From positions 21,970,870 to 22,034,869 of the forward strand of contig JBBCBC010000009.1 in NCBI GenBank assembly GCA_037126765.1: DNA of 64,000 nt. Reading direction: 5' to 3'. The notes under the pieces are model-generated. The model saw only the letters and a program-made list of their open reading frames with translations. It was not told where the DNA came from and did not search any database. Both the position numbers and the translations under genes were made by a program. Every line of letters begins with the position of its first letter. The first letter of the stretch is position 1. Source of the stretch: Stenogyne calaminthoides (Eukaryota; Streptophyta; Magnoliopsida; Lamiales; Lamiaceae). Positions 56,801 through 64,000 of this stretch are shown here, in pieces.

Positions 56801-59048
56801 CCACCTGTCCTCATATCATTGATCAATTTGATTTTTAGTGAATAATTTTTAAATTTTTTATTTTAGAATATTATATTTATTTTTAAAAAAATTATATTAA
56901 AATTCATAAATATTTTTCACTATAAATAGGGATCAATATTAATATATTTTGAATCACAATTTCATACTCTTTCTTTTTTTTTAATTTTATTATTGATATT
57001 GTAATTACGAATTTTAAATATCAAATCATTTAGAGTGATGCTTGTGTGCACCAATTGTATTTATGTAATTGATATAATTTGATTCAATTTTAATTTGGAT
57101 GAACAATGAACCTTAAATTCTAAATCATGAACCTAAACACTAAGGGTGCGTTTGTTTTGGAATTTAAGTGTGCGGAGCAAGTCAAGATTTTAAAATTTAG
57201 GGATTTAGAATCCTTGATGAATAGTGAATGTGTGTTTGTTTTGAGATTTGATTAGGGTGAGATTTAACTTTATGTCAAATCAATGTTGATATTGTATTAT
57301 TATATTATATTGAGAAGAGTAATAAAGTGTATAAAATGTGATATATTGGGAAGAGTAATAATAAATTTTATAGGTATTTGTAGGTGTGGATTGAATGTGG
57401 GATTTGAAAACTAGATTTTAAATCTCAAACTCGTATGAGACGGGGAGCGCAAAGTGTTAAGTTCATCCGTGTGAGTCCCAAAATAAACGCAGCCTAAATC
57501 ATGATCTATTCGGGTCGGGTGAACTATGAACTACTCGAGCGGGGTTCGAGCACAATAGAAAAAACTGATTAAAAAAAAACTAGAAAAAAATTGAATTGAA
57601 TTTAGAATTGGTGCAAAAGATGCACAAAAAAATTGTCAATCATTTAATACTCCCTCCGTCCCAACATTACTTGAACACTTGTCTTATTTGGACGTCTCAA
57701 CATTACTTGAACACTCCCAAAATGGAAATAAATATAATATTAATACACTCACAATACCTTTATTTTATTCCATTCAAACCCACTAAAACCCATTTTATTT
57801 ATTTTGCGTGTCATTTTTACTATTTAAGTCATCTTGGGACGGAGAAAATATTAATCTTATAAATATAATAAAAAATTTATAATAAATTAATGTAAATTTT
57901 AAATAATGAAAAAAAATTGCTTTTAAGTTATGTTGGGTTATTAATAAAATATCAAAAATAAATGAGAATTGATTGACTTGTAAATTATACAGGTAAATAA
58001 GATAAATAAATTATTTATTAATAAATTGGGTTGGGTGTTTTTATTGACAAACAATAATCTAACAACTATGCATTCCGCTATTATTTATAACAAAACACCA
58101 ACCCAATTTATTAATAAATAATTAAAAACTATGCATTCCGTCCTTTTCAAAAAAAAAAAAATTAATATCTAGAGATACATTTGTATGATGCGGTCTCACT
58201 GTGAGATGAGACATAAGTTGAGTATTAACGTTTTAACGCTTTGGGAATGGTGAGTGTACCGTGTTATTTGTGTTAAGTTGTATCTGATCTCGCATAAGAC
58301 CGTCTCATATGAGTTTTTTGTCTAATAAGTATACATTCCGCCCCTTTCCTGTCTACAAGTAGAAGATGGGAAGATATATGCTACCTGTGTGTTTGTTATC
58401 TCTGTAGACACATCGCGTTTGATTTCCAGCGCTAGTAACATTCAACGCACATCCTTGTCCCTGCTCTTTGCAGTGCCCACACGCCGGTTCAGTCCAGTTC
58501 AAATACAGATCAGTATCAGGAAAATCCCTCGGAACTGACGAAATGCTAAGAATTCTGGTGCACTGAGTTAACGAAAACGAATCCATGTATTCGTTAGCTT
58601 CAATGGCGTAGGATTTGAAGCTGGAGCCACTCAAACATTCGATTGGGTTCATGTAATCTCGATTCAGAGAAGAACAATTGAAGAGGATGAAATCGGATTT
58701 GTAATCGGTGACGAAATTGAAGGGGGAAACGGATAGATTCAGATCCGGGAGTTTTAGGGGCAGGCACTTGGGGTCGGATAGGTGAATTTGTTGGGATTTG
58801 TAATCGATTTTGGTTACTGTGAGAGGCAGGGAAGAAGGGAGGGTGAGGATAGTTTGGTCATTTTGGTCGCAGTGGACGTCGAAACCCGGGTACCCGCAGT
58901 GGGCGGGTTGGTCTGTGAACCGGAATGGGAACCGGATGACGGGACCGTGTTTTCGGCATCGGGGTCTGTGAGGGGTACAATCGTCTTTTGGTGTTGATAC
59001 TCCGAGCTGTGGGGAGAATAGGAGAAGGATGAGGAAGATGGAGGACAT
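53895..59048 (-). CDS. LRK10-like receptor serine/threonine kinase, three exons
   Basis: Exons, in transcript order, are 59048-58385, 55554-54852 and 54333-53895, all with GT/AG borders and matching phase (601 codons). Residues 1-18 or so form a signal peptide (MSSIFLILLLFSPQLGVS). Residues 23-210 hold the cysteine-rich GUB_WAK and WAK-associated extracellular domains (FPFRFTDQPAHCGYPGFDV; CGHCKEQGQGCALN). A membrane span lies at about 237-254. The kinase follows: GEGGYG (295-300), VAVK (Lys316), FVNEV (Glu332), HFDIKPHN (412-419), DFG (432-434), APE (459-461). Phe413 in place of Arg makes it a non-RD kinase, usual in this family and associated with immune receptors. All catalytic residues are present and no stops interrupt it, so it looks functional. 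Acts at the plasma membrane; ligand unknown. The exon joins are inferred from motifs, not from transcripts. Confidence 0.9.
54334..54851 (-). other. Intron 2 of the kinase gene
   Basis: The intron is 518 bp, donor GTAAG after the GTMG residues and acceptor ATCAG before YIAPEV. It is AT-rich with poly-T/A runs and shows nothing else. Confidence 0.82.
56378..56733 (-). mobile_element. Tourist-like MITE, copy 1
   Basis: About 356 bp with ends AGCCATGTTTGTTTTGGGA and CCCAAAACAAACGCTC. Its whole length is the reverse complement of copy 2 with scattered changes, sharing CCCCGTCTCATACGAGTTTG and TTTGCTCCGCACACTTAAA. The target duplication could not be read clearly. Confidence 0.7.
57144..57494 (+). 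mobile_element. Tourist-like MITE, copy 2
   Basis: The element is 351 bp with terminal inverted repeats GGGTGCGTTTGTTTTGG / CCCAAAATAAACGCAGCC and a TAA duplication on both sides (57141-57143, 57495-57497). A 3-bp TWA duplication suggests the PIF/Harbinger (Tourist) group. No coding capacity. Confidence 0.72.
57646..57850. mobile_element. Stowaway-like MITE
   Basis: The ends CTCCCTCCGTCCCAA and TTGGGACGGAGAAAA are inverted repeats of the Stowaway (Tc1/mariner) type. The element lies in AT-rich sequence with TA at both edges (AATACTCCC..., GAGAAAATATT). About 205 bp. Confidence 0.78.
58015..58116. repeat. Long hairpin in intron 1
   Basis: The arms TTATTAATAAATTGGGTTGG...(58015-58040) and CACCAACCCAATTTATTAATAA (58092-58116) are inverted repeats of about 25 bp with one indel, separated by about 50 bp containing ACTATGCATTCCG. 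That string recurs after the right arm. Confidence 0.7.
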
Positions 59049-59087
59049 AGTTAATTTGATTGAGGATTAAGTCGCGAAAAGAATGGA

Positions 59088-59100
59088 TTAGATATATATC
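59088..59100 (-). promoter_or_regulatory. TATA-like box of the kinase gene
   Basis: The minus strand reads GATATATATC about 45 bases upstream of the start codon at 59048. It would imply a very short 5' UTR. Position is plausible but unproven. Confidence 0.4.
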
Positions 59101-59287
59101 GTATTCGTATGCATATGTAACGCGTTTCTTTGTAGACCTTGAGTTGAGTTGACTGATGCCATCTAACGATTTTTCAGTGAATTTCTGTGGGCCCCATCTT
59201 TAAGTCATGGTTTCGAATATCTGAACTATCGTTTACTTGTTCCAACTTTTAGGGTATCTCGTTTCCGGATTTAGGTGGGTGGGAGAA

Positions 59288-59603
59288 GTTATGACTTCAA
59301 AATCTTATGAATTTAAAAATCTTAATAAATAGTCAAAAATATGTGTTTATTTTAAAGTTTTGATAGGTTGAAATTTTACTTTATGTCAAACTAATATTTA
59401 ATAATGATTGATGTGGTATTATTATATTGTGTTGAGAGTGAGAAAAGTAGTGATGTGATTGTATTGAATTTTGTGAAAAATAGGAATGTAGGTGTATTTT
59501 ATAGGAGAAGATTTTGAAGTCTAATTTTAAATCTCAAACTATAATGAGACGGGATTTTCAAAGTTCTAAGTCCATCCGGGTGAGTCCCGAAACAAATATA
59601 CCC
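59288..59603 (+). mobile_element. Tourist-like MITE, copy 3, degraded
   Basis: Matches copy 2 in order: CTTTATGTCAAACTAATATT, GTGGTATTATTATATTGTG, TAATTTTAAATCTCAAACT, ATGAGACGGGA, and the end GTGAGTCCCGAAACAAATATACCC. The left terminus is worn. It lies about 240 bp upstream of the kinase start codon. Confidence 0.65.
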
Positions 59604-60148
59604 TTACGTTTCTAACCGAAAACCATGTAACGTTTGGTTGTATCATGTGTGTATTAGGGAATTTTGTATAAATAAATTAATTTTGTACATCTCAATATGT
59701 TTGAATTAATTTTTAGAGTTAAAAAAGCTCACGTCCAACCTACAATAAGGGTGAGAATGATAGTGAGTATTAATGTGGGGTCAATCACTAAAAGTTATTG
59801 ATTATATTGTTATTGTTTGGTTAGAACATAAACAATGGGCATCATGTGAGTTGAGTTGAGTGAATGAGACTTACCAAACATACCCTTAAGTTTCTAACTG
59901 AAAACCCATGTAAAGTTTGGTTGTATCATGTGTGTATTAGGAAATTTTGTATAAATAAATTAATTTTGTACATCTCTATAAATTTGAATTAATTTTTAGA
60001 GTTAAAAAGCTCACGTCCAACCTACATTAAGGGTGAGAATGATAATGAGTATTAATGAGGGGTTAATCACTAAGAGTTATTGATTACATTGTTATTATTG
60101 GTTAAAACATAAACAATTGGTATCATGTGAGTTGATTTGAGTGAATGA
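59601..60148. repeat. Tandem direct repeat, about 282-bp unit
   Basis: The unit starting CCCTTACGTTTCTAACCGAAA at 59601 recurs at 59883 (CCCTTAAGTTTCTAACTGAAA) and stays in parallel through GTTTGGTTGTATCATGTGTG and AGCTCACGTCCAACCTACA to GTGAGTTGA. Its edges (ACCAAACATACCC) and the sequence beyond the TRIM ending CCAAGCGGACCCTA near 60570 suggest an underlying MITE-like element. Confidence 0.8.
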
Positions 60149-60156
60149 GGATAATT

Positions 60157-60458
60157 TGAAAGAATTATGTCTCATCTAAAAGTCTGAACTTGTAGAGAGG
60201 GTGTGAATCAATTCATTTATTTAATTTTTCTAGACACCCACCCCCCACCCCCACTCGTGGGCTGAATCATTGTCTCTGCCATCTCGGGAAGAGGCCCAAC
60301 GAGTGGACAATTTAAATGGGTGGAGTGTTTTTCACGGGAATCGAACTCAGGACCTAGGCGAGCCTAAGCTCTAATACCATGAAAGAATTATGTCTCATCT
60401 AAAAGTCCGAACTTGTAGAGAGAGTGGAATTAATTCGTTTAATTAATTTCCCACAACA
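60157..60458 (-). mobile_element. Complete 302-bp TRIM (miniature LTR retrotransposon)
   Basis: LTR-like direct repeats of about 80 bp (60157-60236 and 60380-60458) start TGAAAGAATTATGTCTCATC and end ...ACA. Beside the right repeat, the minus strand reads TGGTATTAGAGC (60368-60379), a primer binding site for initiator-Met tRNA. Beside the left repeat is a purine-rich tract (minus strand GTGGGGGTGGGGGGTGGGTG, 60237-60256). The target duplication is TAATT/TAATC at 60152-60156 and 60459-60463. All cis-signals of an LTR retrotransposon are present without any coding sequence. Confidence 0.8.
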
Positions 60459-60570
60459 TAATCAATTGCGTACTTCTATTCCCATTACTTGTATATCAAA
60501 ATTACCAAGCAACATCAATAGAAGTGATTCACATTACTCACTTTCATTACCCCCAACCAAGCGGACCCTA

Positions 60571-61381
60571 AATTTGCACATTTGTTCGGTCTACTAAGTC
60601 CTCCTAATGATAGAGTTTACAGCCCACGTGACAACTCAGTCCACATGTAAATGAGAGTATTAGGGAATTATATGAATAAATTAATATCACACAACTTCAT
60701 AAGTTACAGATAGATAATATATTTACTACACTCTAAAAAGTTTCTTATAATTAAATAACATAATTGCAAATTAAATCATGATCTTCGCTTATTTGCAATG
60801 CAATCTAAATAGTTGGATAATTAAATAAATCATCAATGTTAAATGTTGATGCAAATTAGTTTTTTTAGGTAGCTCTTTTTGTGCCCGAATTTGACGTTGT
60901 TCGTCGACGACCCCTAAATTAAACGACGTTTTTTAATTTAATTTAATAAGATAAGGGCAAGCCACGTTAAGTTTGGACAAAAATGAGCTGCTCATAAAAC
61001 TAATTGTAATAATAATTGGTAATTTATTTACAAACTATTCGATATTTTAGATTAGATTGTAAATAAATGAAAGATGGTAACTTAATTTTTGCAATTAAGT
61101 CTAATTAAATTGTAAAACTTTTAAAATGTAATGAATTTATCAACAATATATTTTCTAACAGGAAATAGCCCAAGTCGTAAGAAAATAATCACATTAACAG
61201 TGAGTTGTCGAAAAATTATCTCATGCTTTCATGCACAATAGAAAAACGTATAATATTATATATATTAATACAAGAAATTTAAAATTATCATTTTTTTGAA
61301 AATTTTATATAATGCATTAATTAATGTAATTTATTTTGTATCACTTCAACCTCACTTATATGAAGTGATTGGATCATACAC
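60571..61381. other. AT-rich intergenic stretch, nothing recognised
   Basis: No gene, RNA or repeat structure was recognised in this stretch. Confidence 0.5.
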
Positions 61382-61979
61382 TCTAATGCACGGATTCTTC
61401 AAAAATTAACAGTATGCAGTATCGGATTCGCCTGAGGTGCGATTCGGGTGGGATTCGTCTGGGATTTGCACCCGATTCGCCACGTGGCGAATCTCAACTT
61501 TTTTTTAATTTTTTTATTATCGGATACGCGTATCCTGTTCCGATGACACTCGTATCGGATACATATCGGGATTTTTTTGTAAAATTTATTAAATTTTGGG
61601 GGTTTTTTTTTTGTAAAAAATTAAAACTTATTAATAATTTGAAGGACACACTCTAAAACTTATTAAATATCAAAATTTATTAATCTTTTATTATGATTTA
61701 TGACTTGTATAGGTTAATGATATTTGATTTAATTGTTGTTTTGTTACTTATGAGATGAATTCCTTGATATTAGTACTTGTGTTTTAAATATTCTTGATAT
61801 TATTACATGTGTTATATATAATTGTTATAATTTTTTAATATTATTACAGGTGATATATATTTAAATTAAAAAAATTGACGTATTCTAACCGTATCGTATC
61901 CTAAAAATTTGAAAATATACGAATTTCCGCACCCGAATCGTATCGTATCTGCAGACTGCACCCGCATCCGTGCAACTCA
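61382..61979. mobile_element. Mutator-like MITE, 598 bp
   Basis: Flanked by a perfect 10-bp direct repeat GATCATACAC (61372-61381 and 61980-61989). The ends TCTAATGCACGGATT and CATCCGTGCAACTCA are imperfect inverted repeats, and the inner ends also pair loosely (CGGATTCGCC.../...CGAATCGTATCG). A 9-11-bp target duplication points to the MULE group. No transposase; the ORF at 61414-61656 is composition only. Confidence 0.65.
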
Positions 61980-62059
61980 GATCATACACCATCCACATAC
62001 TTAGCTATGCATTTAATTCTGGACAAGGTGAAATTGTGAATAGGTGATGATGATAGGAC

Positions 62060-62104
62060 ATAGCTGAATTTTCCATGGCTGAATTTTCCATGGCTGAATT
62101 TCGT
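62060..62104. repeat. Short tandem repeat, 15-bp unit
   Basis: GCTGAATTTTCCATG occurs twice in tandem followed by a partial third copy GCTGAATTT. Confidence 0.85.
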
Positions 62105-62590
62105 CTCTTTGGATGAGTCGCATTGCGTATTTCACAAGTTTGACTATTATAATTTCTTCAATTATTATAAAAAGGGCTAGGTCACATATTTACCCGTGCA
62201 TGGTGCACTCAATAGTGTATTTTTAAAATATACTCTCTCCATTTTAAATTACTTGACGTTTTAAGGATTAACTCCTAAATTAAGAATAATTTATTTTACC
62301 AAGATTACCCTTAATTAGTTGTGGGTTTTGACTTAATCAATATGCTGGAAAATAACACATGATCTTAATTCTTAAAATTTTTTTTTTTTTTTAAACATGA
62401 CCTAGAAAAAAGGAGCTCCATCTACTCCATTATTTTTATTGGAACCAAAATATTTCACCATATTCACGTAATTGGAGCCAAAATTTTAGATATGGAGCCA
62501 AGAATTACACAATGAAGGCAAGAATTTCAATTTCAATTTTTTTTTCTACAAATATGACTATGAAATTTATCAATTCTTCACATCTCGAAC

Positions 62591-62962
62591 ATGGATATAG
62601 ATTTAAACCAACCTCCCGTCAACCATGAATTACACAGTGAAGGAGAGATTCCAATTCATGTAACACCTTCTTCATCGGGAAATATCATAATTGTGCTTAA
62701 TAATGATAACAATGAGATACGAAATCCTATAGAGCTTGACTTAAATCAATTAAATGAAGAAGATGATGAAATATTGTCCGATTCATCCGACGAAGAGACT
62801 GCCCAGCATACGGGGGATGATGATGATGGCCGGCAAACAGGGGATAACAATGGCCAGCAAACTGAGCAAACTGAGGATAGCGACGGTCAAGAAACGGGGT
62901 ATAACAATGACCAGCAAGGTAATTTTTGTATGCTTAAAAAATTGTTGTTACTCTCAATTTGA
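62591..62962 (+). CDS. Acidic ORF with two EAR-like motifs, possible first exon
   Basis: The start gives MDIDLNQPPVNHELHSE, then SSSGNIIIVLNNDNNEIRNP, ELDLNQLNEEDDEILSDSSD, and repeats of (D/N)GQ(Q/E)TG. DLNQPP matches the DLNxxP form and LDLNQL the LxLxL form of the EAR repression motif. A consensus-like donor (CAG CAA|GGTAATTT) lies at about 62919, where repeat-rich coding gives way to low-quality sequence, so the real exon may end there. Such an acidic start resembles FAR1/FHY3-related proteins, but no FAR1 domain is visible here and the downstream 1 kb offers no clear second exon. It may be a gene continuing beyond the window or a MULE-derived fragment. Confidence 0.4.
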   Translation: MDIDLNQPPVNHELHSEGEIPIHVTPSSSGNIIIVLNNDNNEIRNPIELDLNQLNEEDDEILSDSSDEETAQHTGDDDDGRQTGDNNGQQTEQTEDSDGQETGYNNDQQGNFCMLKKLLLLSI

Positions 62963-63042
62963 TTGACCTCCAGTTTGTGTGAATAGGAATTGTGTAATCG
63001 TGTTTCATTGGTTTATTGCAAAAGGACTACAACAACGCAAAA

Positions 63043-63068
63043 ACTTGTATGCAATATTGCATACAAGT
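63043..63068. repeat. Perfect 26-bp palindrome
   Basis: ACTTGTATGCAAT followed directly by its exact reverse complement. A related inverted repeat, ATTGCACA...TGTGCAAT with a 9-base loop, is at about 63873-63897. Confidence 0.9.
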
Positions 63069-63303
63069 CATATGTGTAATTATAGGTTCATTGGGCTTTT
63101 TTTTTTTTCGCAGTCTGTGAACGCCCGGGTCGGCAAGGGCTTCTTTCTTCCTCGCGTCAGCCTTGATGCTTTCTTTTTCTTTTTGATTTTCACAATGCTA
63201 CTTTTTCAGGTTCTTCCTTCTCCTCTCTTCTCATGTTCTTCTTTTTCTTTTTTTCTCTTCCATATTCTTCTCAATTTCACAATCTGTAATTTTAGACTGA
63301 TGA

Positions 63304-63757
63304 TTTTTTTCGCGTTTGTACTGGTTTTGTTCATGTAGTAACACTATTTTGCTCATAGGGTAACACTCTTTTGTTCATGTAGTAATACATCAAGTTGTTA
63401 TGTAAATCTATAATTTTGACCGGAATTTCTTTTCCGTTTGTTCTGGGTTTGTTTATGCATTTGTATAGATTTTTGTTCATGTAGTAACACTCTTTTACTG
63501 ATGATATTTTTCGCGTTTGTACTGGTTTTTGTTCATGTAGTAATACTCTTTTGCTCATAGGGTAACACTATTTTGTTAATGTAGTAACACATCAAGTTGT
63601 TATGTAAATTTATAATTTTGGACTGAGAAATTCTTTTCCGTTTGTTCTGGTTTTGTTTATGTGTTTGTACTGGTTTTTGTTCATGTAGTAACACTATTTT
63701 ACTCATAGGGTAACACTCTTTTGTTCATGTAGTAACACATCAAGTTGTTATGTAAAC
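63304..63757. repeat. Irregular tandem repeat, about 200- then 148-bp period
   Basis: CATCAAGTTGTTATGTAAA recurs at 63388, 63590 and 63738. Between these are repeated blocks GTTCATGTAGTAACACT, GCTCATAGGGTAACACT, TTTTCCGTTTGTTCTGG and CGCGTTTGTACTGGTTTT. The minus-strand ORF 63331-63558 (HMNKNLYK-like repeats) is produced by the repeat and is not a gene. Confidence 0.8.
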
Positions 63758-64000
63758 CTGAACCCCACCGCCTCATACCTCCCCCACCCTGCCCCAAGGC
63801 CCACCCACCCCCGACTTGACCCATGCCTTTGACCCGCGAAATTTTGGCAACTTTTGTCTTATTTATGTTGTATTGCACATAACACTAGTGTGCAATATTT
63901 CACACAAGACTTTCTCCTACAACAATATATATAGAGAATTTAGAATTATTCAAGATAGGAATAAGTCTAAACAAATCTTAACTAATCCCATAATTAATGG
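63758..64000. other. Unassigned right edge
   Basis: Begins with a C-rich patch (CCCCACC...CCCACCCACCCCCGAC, to about 63815), then AT-rich sequence. No gene was seen. Confidence 0.45.

Larger units (their letters stand above)
55555..58384 (-). other. Intron 1 of the kinase gene, loaded with MITEs
   Basis: The intron is 2830 bp between the extracellular exon (CACACAG|GTAG) and the membrane/kinase exon (GATTACAG|GATTAATAG). It holds two Tourist-like MITEs in inverted orientation, a Stowaway MITE, a long hairpin and a GAGACGGTCTCAT-type element near 58178-58317. Separation of extracellular and kinase exons by a long first intron is common in LRK10-like genes. Confidence 0.8.

Noticed and set aside
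58170..58320. GAGACGGTCTCAT-type inverted motifs as a defined MITE
   Set aside because: The pairing is suggestive, but termini and target duplication could not be fixed, so it is only mentioned under the intron.
60330..60380. tRNA-like T-arm (GGGAATCGAACTCAGGACC on the plus strand) as a tRNA gene or SINE
   Set aside because: No acceptor, D or anticodon arms fit around it; the adjacent TGGTATTAGAGC and paired LTRs explain the region as a TRIM.
63112..63338. Second exon of the acidic ORF after the TTTTTTTTTCGCAG acceptor-like site
   Set aside because: The frame that follows is Phe/Ser-rich and pyrimidine-driven, with no recognisable domain.
63331..63558. 75-codon minus-strand ORF with repeated HMNKNLYK-like peptides
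   Set aside because: Produced by the tandem DNA repeat; no start context or homology.

Overview
The window is plant nuclear DNA, most likely from a flowering plant and probably a eudicot. It is AT-rich and packed with Ty1/copia LTR retrotransposons. It also holds a plant LINE, Stowaway-, Tourist- and Mutator-like MITEs, a miniature LTR element (TRIM), and one spliced receptor-like kinase gene of the LRK10-like family. Nothing bacterial, organellar or CRISPR-like was seen. Element names below (A, C, D, G, L; solo LTRs E, F, I, J, K; fragment H) are local labels.

1-40.8 kb is a nest of mobile elements that can be dissected from paired LTR ends and 5-bp target duplications. A plus-strand LINE (reverse transcriptase at 1-408; zinc-finger and RNase H at 37590-38842) is split by minus-strand copia element A (409-37589). 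The LINE is split again, near its C terminus, by solo LTR K (38843-40709). A is interrupted by minus-strand copia element C (2019-30385), which adjoins a remnant, H, of a second copy. Inside C sit solo LTR I (itself split by solo LTR F), solo LTR J, plus-strand copia element D (a C-family member with both LTRs), solo LTR E and element G. The deepest chain is LINE > A > C > I > F. G has two 1.6-kb LTRs around only 136 bp, which holds a primer binding site and a polypurine tract but no coding sequence.

40.8-52.6 kb is an approximately 820-bp tandem duplication. Its second unit is split by L (42208-52421), a Sirevirus-like copia element on the minus strand. L has equal 781-bp LTRs, gag with a coiled coil and zinc knuckles, pol, and an additional acidic, envelope-position ORF after pol.

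53.9-59.1 kb holds the one host gene that looks functional: a three-exon LRK10-like receptor kinase on the minus strand, 601 codons, with open frames and consensus splice sites. Its 2.8-kb first intron carries an inverted pair of Tourist-like MITEs, a Stowaway MITE and a long hairpin. A third MITE of the same family lies just upstream of its promoter.

59.6-64 kb is intergenic. It holds a 282-bp tandem repeat, a complete 302-bp TRIM with 80-bp LTRs, a Mutator-like MITE with 10-bp target duplication, a short acidic ORF with two EAR-like motifs (possibly the first exon of a gene running out of the window), a perfect 26-bp palindrome and an irregular tandem repeat.

The retrotransposon genes are broken by stops, frameshifts and insertions, so none of the complete elements looks autonomous as it stands. 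All relationships were judged by eye; no alignments or database searches were run.
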